Virus record (IMG/VR): IMGVR_UViG_3300044615_000948
Coordinates: 1-27,847 of that record
From: a virus
Reading direction: 5' to 3' (one strand)
DNA length: 27,847 bases
Program-made: the position numbers and the translations under genes
Part shown: in pieces, positions 21,512 through 27,847 of the stretch
Layout: each line of letters opens with the position of its first letter
How positions within the stretch are numbered: position 1 is the stretch's first letter
Notes under the pieces: model-generated
The model's database searches: none
Told to the model about the DNA's origin: nothing
Seen by the model: only the letters and a program-made list of their open reading frames with translations

Positions 21512-23332
21512 TCACCCCGCGATGATGTAACCGGGCTCGGTGTCGTCCACGCTCCGCTGAATCCGTTCGGCCACCTTGGCGATGCGCTCGAGAAGTTGTG
21601 CGGTCGGACCACCGCGAAGGCTCGCGAGTGCCGCGTCGGACGTCGCGAACGTGCCGCGTGAGCCCGCGGGGCCAAGGTTGGCGAAGACTTCTTCAATGGC
21701 TTGATCGGCGGCACGCGCCGCGGGGATTGCCGGCGACGTTGCACGCGATGGGGCGAACGGGTTGGACCCGCCGTTCTCGTAGAACGCCGCGAACGCATCG
21801 GCCTGAGCCTTGGCGAGCCGCTCCTGCGCCTTGGCGAGGTTCGTCTCCGCGTCGACGAGTGAGGGCGAGCGGTTGCGGTCGATCGCGTCGAACTGCCGAG
21901 CAAGGTCGGCGTCGGCACGCTGGACGATTGCCGACGGGCTGTCCGGTGTGCGGCGGTTCGCCGATTGCTGCAACGTCGTCGCGAGACTGCGAACGGAACC
22001 GTCGGCGATGCCGATCGCCGCGAGTCCGTCGGCAACAAGTTCAAGCCCCGCAGCGAACGTCTCCATCAGCGCCGAGATGACGCCGCTGATCTCGTTCATC
22101 GCGAGGTTGCCAGTCAGTTTGAGTGTGTTCCAGAGGTAGGCCCACACCTTCGCAAGCCCGCCCATCAGCGAATCCCACACGCCGAGAATGCCAACCGACG
22201 CCCGGCGGAACTGGATCTCAACCGCGGCCAATCCGACCTCTGCGGCGAGTGCCATGTCGCCACCCGACAGGGCCTGATTGATCGACTCCAGCACGCCCGA
22301 CACCCATGTGAAGGCGCTGCCGAATGCGTCACCGATCGCACCCGCGACCGTGCCCAGCGTGCCCGTGAAGTACAGCACCGCCAGCGCCGCCGCGGTGATG
22401 CCGCCGACGATGAGGAACACCGGGCTGGTCAACAGCCCGACCGCGATCGCCGCGACCTTGGCGGAGATCGCCACTCCAATCAGCCCCGCACCCAAAGCCG
22501 CCACGGCGCTGGCGGTTGCGCCGACGGCGAGCACAAGGGCGGGGTTCTGTGAGATGAACCGCCCGACCTGCACGATGAGCGGGGTGATCGCGTTGAGCGT
22601 CATCGTCAACGCCGGCGCGAACGCCTCGCCGATCTTCTGTGTCGCGCGGGCGGTCACCGCCGACAACTCGTCGAGCCGGTCGGCCAGTTGTGCGCCGCCC
22701 TTGGCGCTGGCCGTGGTCATCGTCAGCCCGAGTTCGCGTGCCCGGGCTCGCATCTCGGCGAGCCCCTTGGAACCGTTGGCGAGCAACGGGATGAGGTTCG
22801 CACCCGAGCGACCGAAGATGTTCATCGCCGCCGACGTCCGCTGGGCGGGGTCGGAGATGCCCGCGATGCCGTCGGCGATCGCCGCGAACTGGTCATCGGG
22901 GTTCATTCGCGACAGGCTCTCGACGCTCAGCCCGATCGCGTCAAGGGCACCGACCGCACCCGAGTCGCCGTTCGTCGCCGCTGCGATGACCCGTTGCATG
23001 CGGGCCACGCCGCCCGCCAGGTCATCCATCGAGATGTTCGCTTGCTTGACGCCGAGCGACAACTCCGACAAGGCCTCAACGCTCATGCCGCTCTTGGTCG
23101 CCATCGTGTCGAGGTCGTCCGCGGCGTTCGCGAACGCGCGAGACATCGCGGCGAGTCCGCCTGCAACGGCGGTGCCCATCGCCAGTGACGCGGCTCCGAC
23201 CTTGGCGACGCCCGACGCGAAAGCGTTCATCCGCTTTTCGGCCTCGCCCATGCCCTTTTTGAACTTGGCGTCCTTCACGCCGAGTTCGACGAACGCGCGA
23301 CCGGCGCGAATGGCTCCAGAGGAAACGCTCAC
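21512..23332 (-). CDS. Tail tape measure protein
   Basis: A 606-aa tape measure, which sets tail length and enters the host membrane on DNA ejection. The N-terminus (AFVELGVKDAKFKKGMGEAE, SMDDLAGGVARMQR, DPAQRTSAAMNIFGRSGANL) is typical of the phage TMP family. A hydrophobic block at about 250-320 (NPALVLAVGATASAVAALGA and following) contains likely membrane segments, and a helical, Arg-rich C-terminus follows. It is short for the family, predicting a short tail. The start is the GTG at 23332, in GTGA overlap with the preceding gene. Confidence 0.88.
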   Translation of the reverse strand: MSVSSGAIRAGRAFVELGVKDAKFKKGMGEAEKRMNAFASGVAKVGAASLAMGTAVAGGLAAMSRAFANAADDLDTMATKSGMSVEALSELSLGVKQANISMDDLAGGVARMQRVIAAATNGDSGAVGALDAIGLSVESLSRMNPDDQFAAIADGIAGISDPAQRTSAAMNIFGRSGANLIPLLANGSKGLAEMRARARELGLTMTTASAKGGAQLADRLDELSAVTARATQKIGEAFAPALTMTLNAITPLIVQVGRFISQNPALVLAVGATASAVAALGAGLIGVAISAKVAAIAVGLLTSPVFLIVGGITAAALAVLYFTGTLGTVAGAIGDAFGSAFTWVSGVLESINQALSGGDMALAAEVGLAAVEIQFRRASVGILGVWDSLMGGLAKVWAYLWNTLKLTGNLAMNEISGVISALMETFAAGLELVADGLAAIGIADGSVRSLATTLQQSANRRTPDSPSAIVQRADADLARQFDAIDRNRSPSLVDAETNLAKAQERLAKAQADAFAAFYENGGSNPFAPSRATSPAIPAARAADQAIEEVFANLGPAGSRGTFATSDAALASLRGGPTAQLLERIAKVAERIQRSVDDTEPGYIIAG

Positions 23333-23877
23333 AGGTCACCCCCTCGGTGCAGAATGTCGCGGAACTCCTGCGGAACCCTCTCGATGCCCGTGCGGAACGC
23401 GGGGGCCATGAATGGGCGCGGAGCGATGCGAGCCTGCTTTGTCTCTTTCACACGCACACGCTGGCCCGAGCGGTAGACGTTGCGGGTCGATGTGATGGTG
23501 ACGTTGCCGCCCCTCTCAAGCACCACCTGAGCCCCGCCGCTGCCGTTGAGCGGCGTGTTGCCCGCGACGCCGCTCTCCGTTCGCGTGTCGTACGCGGCGA
23601 ACAGAAGCCGCTTGAGCGGGCTCGAAGAACCGCGAACGGTGGGGGGTTGACCAGGTCGCGAGTATCGCGTCCGATCGACCCGCACATCCTGTCCACCCCG
23701 CTTGATCGTCACCACCCGGCGCGGACGCACGCGGAGTGATCGCTTGGCGATCGTCCGCGTCAGCAGCATCACACGTCGAATCGCACGCCCACGTTCCGTG
23801 GCCATGCGTTCGAGGATGCCGGCGCGGTCGAAAAAACCACGCTTCATCTGCTCAAGGGTGACGGTGGGGGTAATCAT
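23329..23877 (-). CDS. HK97 gp10-like tail/neck component (probable)
   Basis: A 182-aa, strongly basic protein. The ending ARIAPRPFMAPAF followed by a helix resembles the conserved RPFMxPA end of HK97 gp10-like minor tail/neck proteins; the remainder (KRSLRVRPRRVVTIKRGGQD) is positively charged. The ATG at 23877 overlaps the upstream stop as ATGA. Gp10-like genes normally lie before the tail tube gene, so its place just before tape measure is unusual. An alternative is an unrelated minor tail protein. Confidence 0.45.
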   Translation of the reverse strand: MITPTVTLEQMKRGFFDRAGILERMATERGRAIRRVMLLTRTIAKRSLRVRPRRVVTIKRGGQDVRVDRTRYSRPGQPPTVRGSSSPLKRLLFAAYDTRTESGVAGNTPLNGSGGAQVVLERGGNVTITSTRNVYRSGQRVRVKETKQARIAPRPFMAPAFRTGIERVPQEFRDILHRGGDL

Positions 23878-24206
23878 CGGCGTGAAGGCTCACCAGTCAA
23901 AGCGCCCTCAAGCCGCGACAGACGCTCGCGGGCGTCGGCGATGTTCGCTTGGATCTGAACGATGCCCGCCCGCGTCTCGGCGCGGAACTCGCGGAACTCC
24001 GACAGCAGCGTGTTGAGTTCCGGGGCCGGTGCCACCGCTGACGACGACTGGCCACCTCCGCCGGAAACGCTGAGCGTCAACCCCCCGCCAAGGGCAAAGG
24101 CACCGAGTGCAGTGGCGATCGGCTTCAGCCATTCGCGGGGCACGCGGATCGTCCCGGCATCATCGGCGCGAACCCTTCGCGTCGGGGTTGCATTCATGGT
24201 CGTCAT
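23874..24206 (-). CDS. One-pass membrane protein with coiled coil
   Basis: 110 aa. A basic N-terminus is followed by a hydrophobic segment at about 30-48 (IATALGAFALGGGLTLSV), a Gly/Ser hinge and a C-terminal coiled coil (FREFRAETRAGIVQIQANIA, DARERLSRLEGAL). The ATG at 24206 has AAGGAG upstream. It lies between a lipoprotein gene and tail genes. Together the two could be an inner-membrane/outer-membrane spanin-like pair, although the lipoprotein is larger than usual for that. The role is unassigned. Confidence 0.6.
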   Translation of the reverse strand: MTTMNATPTRRVRADDAGTIRVPREWLKPIATALGAFALGGGLTLSVSGGGGQSSSAVAPAPELNTLLSEFREFRAETRAGIVQIQANIADARERLSRLEGALTGEPSRR

Positions 24207-24236
24207 CGGTGCTCCTTCGGTGAGGGGAACGAATGG

Positions 24237-24824
24237 TCAGGGAACGCCAGAAGCGGTGCGGAGGGCCTGCCCGAGCAAGTCGCCGAGCGTCTTGCCGATC
24301 TCGCCTTGCGTCTCAAGTTGTGCCAGGACTCCAGCCCGCTGGTCGGCACTGAGCGCCGTCCAGTAGGTCACGAGCCGGTCGTAGGCTTCGTTCTGTGCGC
24401 GGATGGGCGTGCTCGCGTCGGTGCCGAACTGCACGTTCTTCATGGCGATCTTGAGGGTCGCCGGGTCGAAATCCACGCTCTCGGCCTTGGCCGTCACGTC
24501 CTTGCCGCTGCTGCTGTTGAGCGACACGCGGCCGTCGGGGTTGAGCAGCAGCGATACCTCGGTGCTCGCCTGACTGACCCGCCACGATCGGCTCTCACCG
24601 TCCGTGGTGACGGTGTAACTCGCTGGGCCGACGCCCCCGCTGCTGATCCGCTCGCCGACGTCGGCGGAACCGGCGTCGAACTGGAGCGTGTTCGGGCTCG
24701 CGTTGTCGATGCGGGTGCCCGCCCCGTCGATCGTCGCCCGCGTTCCCGGCGCGAGTTCAGTCTGGACGCACGCGCCCAGAACAGAGAAGACAAACACGGA
24801 CACTAGCAGGATCGTCAGTTTCAT
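24237..24824 (-). CDS. Phage-encoded lipoprotein
   Basis: 195 aa. The N-terminus MKLTILLVSVFVFSVLGAC is a lipoprotein signal peptide with lipobox LGAC, so Cys19 would be lipidated after cleavage. The mature part begins VQTELAPGTRATIDGAG, is beta-like to about residue 120 and ends in helices. The ATG at 24824 overlaps the stop of the tail chaperone -1 frame as ATGA behind AAGGGA. A lipoprotein in the middle of a tail operon is odd. Candidate roles are lysis (outer spanin), superinfection exclusion, or a membrane-anchored assembly factor; none is shown. Confidence 0.7.
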   Translation of the reverse strand: MKLTILLVSVFVFSVLGACVQTELAPGTRATIDGAGTRIDNASPNTLQFDAGSADVGERISSGGVGPASYTVTTDGESRSWRVSQASTEVSLLLNPDGRVSLNSSSGKDVTAKAESVDFDPATLKIAMKNVQFGTDASTPIRAQNEAYDRLVTYWTALSADQRAGVLAQLETQGEIGKTLGDLLGQALRTASGVP

Positions 24825-25099
24825 AGTGTTCCCTTCGTTGCGAGCGACACGAACTCGTGCATCGTCAGTTTCATGCGATTCGACTTCTTACCGGGCATGA
24901 AGTCTTCAGGCTTCGCCCGCTTGTTCCCGGCACACCGAGCGACCAGGGCCATAAGGCTGGCCGTGTGCCCCCACGCTGCCTCTCTCACGCCGTCGGCAAA
25001 CTCTCGGAGTTCCCAGAGTTGGAATGGACCGGGATCGACACCGGCCGCTCCGGCGAGTCGGTAGATGTGCCGCCAGGTATGAAGGTGCTCAGGGGCGCA
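24821..25099 (-). CDS. Tail assembly chaperone, -1 frame extension (T-like)
   Basis: An open frame lying -1 relative to the upstream chaperone gene. From about 25090 it encodes HLHTWRHIYRLAGAAGVDPG, LWELREFADGVREAAWGHTA, SLMALVARCAGNKR and a basic end. This matches the T-type region of siphovirus tail chaperones (Trp... DPxxF... L.E...A....AW.HTA). I found no usable start codon close before the domain, so it is probably made as a G-T fusion by programmed -1 frameshifting, as in lambda. The 5' limit given is only where the frames could join. The stop overlaps the lipoprotein ATG. Confidence 0.65.
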   Translation of the reverse strand, partial: CAPEHLHTWRHIYRLAGAAGVDPGPFQLWELREFADGVREAAWGHTASLMALVARCAGNKRAKPEDFMPGKKSNRMKLTMHEFVSLATKGTL

Positions 25100-25470
25100 G
25101 CGTCGATCTGATCCGCCAGCGCCTGCGCCTGAGCCGCGATCGTCTGATGGACCTGCTCCAGCTTCTTGCCCAGCGACCGGAGCAGCGGGCCGTGGGCCGT
25201 TGAGAAATCCGTGAGGGCTTCGATGAGTGCCCGCTGCGCCGCGACGACCGACTCCTCGGAGTCGAACATCTCGGCCCATTGCTCGGGGGTAATCGCCGAC
25301 GGCGCGATGATTGCGTACGTCGCCGTCACCGATCGCACGGGGTCTTCGGTCATCTTGAGGATGGCCGAAGGACCGCCGAGCAAGTCCACGCCCGCATCCC
25401 TCGCGCGTGCGAGAGATGCGACCGTGGCCCGAACCGTGAACGTCTGCCCCCCAAGCCTGAGCGTCGCCAT
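24985..25470 (-). CDS. Tail assembly chaperone (G-like)
   Basis: 161 aa. It starts at the ATG at 25470 with GGAG 9 bases upstream, immediately after the tail tube gene. The N-terminal region (TLRLGGQTFTVRATVASLAR, MTEDPVRSVTATYAIIAPSA, ITPEQWAEMF) resembles phage tail assembly chaperones that bind tape measure and recruit tube protein. The last ~45 residues overlap the T-like frame and lack helix signal (GGTSTDSPERPVSIPVHSN), as expected if that tail is only the non-frameshifted end. Confidence 0.65.
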   Translation of the reverse strand: MATLRLGGQTFTVRATVASLARARDAGVDLLGGPSAILKMTEDPVRSVTATYAIIAPSAITPEQWAEMFDSEESVVAAQRALIEALTDFSTAHGPLLRSLGKKLEQVHQTIAAQAQALADQIDAAPLSTFIPGGTSTDSPERPVSIPVHSNSGNSESLPTA

Positions 25471-25492
25471 TGTGCAGACTCCGTTGATTGTG

Positions 25493-25963
25493 TTAGGCGA
25501 TGACCGTCTGCCAGCCAGCGGTGAAGCCGGTCATCGTCGCGGGCTTCGCCTCGACGGCGATCGTTACGACATTGTTGAGCGGCTCGGACTGGCTGTATCC
25601 CGTGATGACAAAGCCCATGCGGAACCACTCGACGCCCGCCACGCCGCCGGATGCGACGGTGCCGCTCGTGCCGATCGCCCCAGTCGAGACGATCAACTCC
25701 ATCGGCGTGCCGGCGATGTGCGCGTCGCGGATCGTGGTGCGGTCGGTGTCGCTGGCGTTGAGCACCAGGTTGAAGGTCAGGCTCACATCGACCATGCCCG
25801 ATGCGTAGGTGCGGAACCGGCTCGCCCGGGTCGATGCCTCGGCCGCGTCCGCCGACGACGAGAACTCAACGTCCGCCACGTTGGCGATGACGTCGTAAAC
25901 CGGGCTCGCGCCGGTGCCAGTGTTGCGGGAGAGAACGTGGCTTTGGCCGATGCGTGCGGACAT
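25493..25963 (-). CDS. Major tail (tube) protein
   Basis: A 156-aa protein of the size and beta-rich character of siphovirus tail tube subunits: MVDVSLTFNLVLNASDTDRT, TIRDAHIAGTPMELIV, VEWFRMGFVITGYSQSEPLN and NVVTIAVEAKPA. The LNNVVT(I)xVExKPA ending is typical of tube proteins that form stacked hexamer rings. The ATG at 25963 has AGGAG 7 bases upstream. It lies between the tail-terminator-like and chaperone genes, the standard order. Strong by context plus pattern. Confidence 0.75.
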   Translation of the reverse strand: MSARIGQSHVLSRNTGTGASPVYDVIANVADVEFSSSADAAEASTRASRFRTYASGMVDVSLTFNLVLNASDTDRTTIRDAHIAGTPMELIVSTGAIGTSGTVASGGVAGVEWFRMGFVITGYSQSEPLNNVVTIAVEAKPATMTGFTAGWQTVIA

Positions 25964-25976
25964 GGAAATGCTCCTG

Positions 25977-26417
25977 TCAGATGGTGCTGATCTGGTACGT
26001 GGCGGTCATGTAGATCGCCCCGATGTTCTGTTCGCGGAGTGCGGTTGCGTCGAGTGCGCCGGCGAAGTCCGTCGACACGTACGACGCGACGCCCTCAGAC
26101 GTGGTCATGTTCTTGCGTGAGAGGTACCGGCGAACGTCGTCGGCCTCTTTGCCAAGATCCTCGGACGCGGTAAAGTCGTTGGCGATCCGTTTGAACAACG
26201 CGATGCCAACACCCACAGTGTGAAGGTCGGTGGTGCGGGTCAGGGGCTCGACGGCGTACGTCGCCGGAAACACAATGCACACGGTGCCCGCTGGCATCGC
26301 GTCTGCGGCCTCGATGTCCGGCGCGGCCTTCAGTCGCATCTCGAATGCGTTGCCGGGCGTCGCCGCGACGAGGTCGCGGCATGCCTTCGTCACGATGTGG
26401 GGGATGCTCACGCTCAC
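25977..26417 (-). CDS. Tail terminator/completion-like protein
   Basis: A 146-aa protein between head-joining and tube genes, the usual place of the tail terminator that caps the tail tube. The sequence is beta-rich (AGTVCIVFPATYAVEPLTR, LHTVGVGIALFKR, IGAIYMTATYQISTI). The start is the GTG at 26417, which shares GTGA with the upstream stop and has GGGGG a few bases before it; the longer upstream frame is rejected. Function rests on gene order and size, since no strict motif is visible. Confidence 0.5.
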   Translation of the reverse strand: MSVSIPHIVTKACRDLVAATPGNAFEMRLKAAPDIEAADAMPAGTVCIVFPATYAVEPLTRTTDLHTVGVGIALFKRIANDFTASEDLGKEADDVRRYLSRKNMTTSEGVASYVSTDFAGALDATALREQNIGAIYMTATYQISTI

Positions 26418-26794
26418 GCCTGCCCCCTCAGCGCCGTGCGCACTCGCACCGATGCACGTTCGCTGCTGGTGTAGGCCCAGCACGGAAGCCCGCTGTTCGG
26501 CATCACGCGATACGTCAACGTCACGCCGCCGATCGTCGTGGTGATCTCGTCGGCGGGTTGCGGGTCGAACCGCACACCGCCGAACACGAGAAGGCTGGTC
26601 AGGATGATGAAGTCGTGCGAACGCTTCTCGGTGACGACCCCCGATTCGCTCTGCTCGGTCCAGTCGGTGCGTCCCGACGTTGCACACACGGTGAGCGTGT
26701 TGCCGTTGAAGCGGCGGTAGGTGGCCGTCGACGCCATCTCGGCGTTGCGATCATTCGCCAGTGCGTTCAGGCCGTCGGCCAGAAGGTTGCTCAT
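26414..26794 (-). CDS. Probable head-tail joining/head completion protein
   Basis: A 126-aa protein just after the cement protein gene. An N-terminal helix (MSNLLADGLNALANDRNAEM) is followed by beta strands (ATYRRFNGNTLTVCATSGRT, FDPQPADEITTTIGGVTLTY, YRVMPNSGLPCWAY). This matches the small beta-barrel head-tail attachment proteins (gpFII-like) in size, layout and position. The ATG at 26794 has a weak GAGG upstream. Assignment is by context plus layout. Confidence 0.5.
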   Translation of the reverse strand: MSNLLADGLNALANDRNAEMASTATYRRFNGNTLTVCATSGRTDWTEQSESGVVTEKRSHDFIILTSLLVFGGVRFDPQPADEITTTIGGVTLTYRVMPNSGLPCWAYTSSERASVRVRTALRGQA

Positions 26795-26851
26795 TGGGAA
26801 ACCGCCTCCGCGACTCTCGTCACGGGCGGCGGCGGGCTGGGGCGGTGTGAC

Positions 26852-27559
26852 TCAGCGGTTCGGCAGGAGCTCGACAACCAGCGTGCCAGCGGGCGGGTTG
26901 GCGGTCGCGCCGTTGGTGATGCTCAGGCGGAACGTCTCGCCAGCGGTGAGCAGCGAGTGTGTCGCGTCAGGGATGCCGCACGTGTTGTAGCCGTTGTTCG
27001 TCGGCACGGTGACGGCGTTGTACGTCGTCGTGCAGATCGTGTTGCCCGCGCCGTCGGTCAGGGCGAGCACCATCGTATTGGAACCGTCGACGCCGGCGAA
27101 CGAGCCGTTGGCGACGAACCCGGCGGAGACGATCTGGCCGCCGCGGGGCAGAGCCGCGAGAACGCGGTCGGCGATGTCAGCGCCGGCGGCGAGGTCTTCG
27201 ACCGCGAACGTCAGCACCGTGGGGTTCGCGGCGTTGACCATGCGGGTGCGAACCAGAGTGTCGGTCGTCGCAGCCGCACGCGTGCAGATCCCGGCGAAGG
27301 GCTGCGCGGGGTCGCGGGTGGCCTGGTTGGTGCTGGTGTTGTACCGCACGATGTCACCGACCGCGAACGCGGTGCCCGCGCCCGTGGCCTTGGCGATGTC
27401 GAACGTGCCGTCCAGACGGAACGAACCGAGTTCGCTCGCGGCGACGTCGGCCTCGGCGAAGCCGATCAGCGGGCCGGCGACGGTCGGACGACCGGCGCTG
27501 ATCGCGGATGCGGGGGTGCTGTTCAGGTAACTCGGCGTGGCAATGTGCGTAGCGCTCAT
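26852..27559 (-). CDS. DUF2190-type capsid cement protein with C-terminal beta domain
   Basis: A 235-aa protein. Residues about 25-110 show the DUF2190 (capsid cement/decoration) pattern: PLIGFAEADVAASELGSFRL, DGTFDIAKATG, FAVGDIVRYNTSTNQATRD and GICTRAAATTDTLVRTRMV. The C-terminal half is a separate beta-rich domain (ALPRGGQIVSAGFVANGSFA, VDGSNTMVLALTDGAGNTIC, LVVELLPNR). Cement proteins stabilise the capsid shell from outside. The ATG at 27559 has AAGGAG 8 bases upstream and is preferred over the longer frame to 27595. It lies between capsid and head-tail genes. Confidence 0.72.
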   Translation of the reverse strand: MSATHIATPSYLNSTPASAISAGRPTVAGPLIGFAEADVAASELGSFRLDGTFDIAKATGAGTAFAVGDIVRYNTSTNQATRDPAQPFAGICTRAAATTDTLVRTRMVNAANPTVLTFAVEDLAAGADIADRVLAALPRGGQIVSAGFVANGSFAGVDGSNTMVLALTDGAGNTICTTTYNAVTVPTNNGYNTCGIPDATHSLLTAGETFRLSITNGATANPPAGTLVVELLPNR

Positions 27560-27634
27560 TCTGCGTGCTCCTTGGCGGCGTCGCGCAGACGCCATTGGTT
27601 GCGATGCAAGGGCCTCGCCCTCGCCTTTGGAATC

Positions 27635-27662
27635 CCACCGGGCCGACTTCTCGGCCCGGTGG
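27635..27662 (-). terminator. Hairpin between capsid and cement genes
   Basis: A perfect 11-bp stem, CCACCGGGCCG and CGGCCCGGTGG, with loop ACTTCT, lies 21 bases past the capsid stop. There is no T-run on the minus-strand side. It may be a partial terminator or mRNA stabiliser that raises capsid over downstream expression. Confidence 0.6.
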
Positions 27663-27683
27663 TTTGGTTCACTTCACTTAGGC

Positions 27684-27847
27684 TCAGGCCCCGGTGATCT
27701 TCACAGCACCGCGGGAATCGGCCGCGATCGCGCCGAACTCGTACGTGCCGCGGAAGCCCATGCCAAGCTGGTTGGCGTCGGACTCGACGGCCTCGATGGT
27801 CGGGGTCCGACGACCCTGGACATAGACCACCTCGAGCGCCGCAACCT
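27684..27847 (-). CDS. Major capsid protein C-terminus (partial)
   Basis: Only the last ~54 residues are in the window; the 5' end lies beyond the right edge. They read VVYVQGRRTPTIEAVESDAN, then QLGMGFRGTYEFGAIAADSR and GAVKITGA. This resembles the end of major head proteins (an LNGxxTPTxE strand followed by a FxVxxDxGxxAxDxRG strand), as in HK97-fold proteins fused to or paired with ClpP-type proteases. The position just before a DUF2190 cement gene agrees. It is called by a short C-terminal pattern, so moderately sure. Confidence 0.65.
   Translation of the reverse strand, partial: VAALEVVYVQGRRTPTIEAVESDANQLGMGFRGTYEFGAIAADSRGAVKITGA

Noticed and set aside
25145-25180. GGC_AAG_AAG as a slippery site for the chaperone frameshift
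   Set aside because: Neither tRNA could re-pair well after a -1 shift (AAG to CAA, GAA); it does not fit X_XXY_YYZ.
26345-27697. 450-aa plus-strand ORF across several structural genes
   Set aside because: It spans three minus-strand genes, their intergenic regions and the hairpin; it is an artefact of high GC.
1-27847. CRISPR array or insertion sequence
   Set aside because: No regularly spaced repeats, transposase gene or terminal inverted repeats with target duplication were seen.

Overview
The window looks like most of the genome of a temperate, tailed, siphovirus-like phage from a GC-rich bacterium. Every recognisable gene but one is on the minus strand. They form two blocks: an early/replication block (about 77 to 17112) and a structural block (about 18242 to the right edge). 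The host cannot be named with certainty. Gene style (GC-rich, many GTG starts, cysteine-rich structural proteins) suggests a planctomycete-like host, but this is a weak inference. The attachment-site tRNA fragment does not encode CCA.

Reading in the direction of transcription (high to low coordinates), the structural block starts with the C-terminus of a probable major capsid protein, a hairpin terminator and a DUF2190-type capsid cement protein. Two small head/tail-joining proteins, a tail tube protein and a tail assembly chaperone pair follow; the second chaperone lies in the -1 frame and appears to need ribosomal frameshifting. Then come a lipoprotein, a one-pass membrane protein, a gp10-like protein, a short tape measure protein and four tail-tip or baseplate-like proteins, the last two rich in cysteine.

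Between the blocks (17113 to 17625) is what I read as attP: the 3' half of a tRNA-Gly(CCC) gene with no 5' half, followed by two strong hairpins, beside a tyrosine integrase with all catalytic residues. Structural and replication genes lie on opposite sides of this site. The simplest reading is therefore a free (circular or circularly permuted) phage genome or a tandem arrangement, not a single integrated prophage. The only plus-strand gene, a membrane protein with a bPH2 domain, sits beside attP and resembles a moron.

The early block begins after integrase with small proteins. It continues with a recombination module (Gp157-like, RecA-like AAA ATPase, DUF669) and a run of tightly overlapping small unknown genes. 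A DNA-modification/replication cluster follows: C5-cytosine methyltransferase, two proteins resembling DnaA domain IV, a Holliday-junction-resolvase-like nuclease, an SNF2-like helicase, an N4/N6 methyltransferase and an SF2 helicase. The block ends with a DUF6378-type protein, a DNA polymerase III beta clamp and a primase-polymerase/helicase. No DNA polymerase, lysis enzyme or CI-like repressor is visible. The phage probably borrows the host replicase through its own clamp.

Most adjacent genes share a 4-base GTGA or ATGA overlap, which implies strong translational coupling. An imperfect motif of about 22 bp (minus strand core AGTGTCTGARTRTCA) occurs five times in the early block, three of them at or just upstream of start codons, and no feature explains it.
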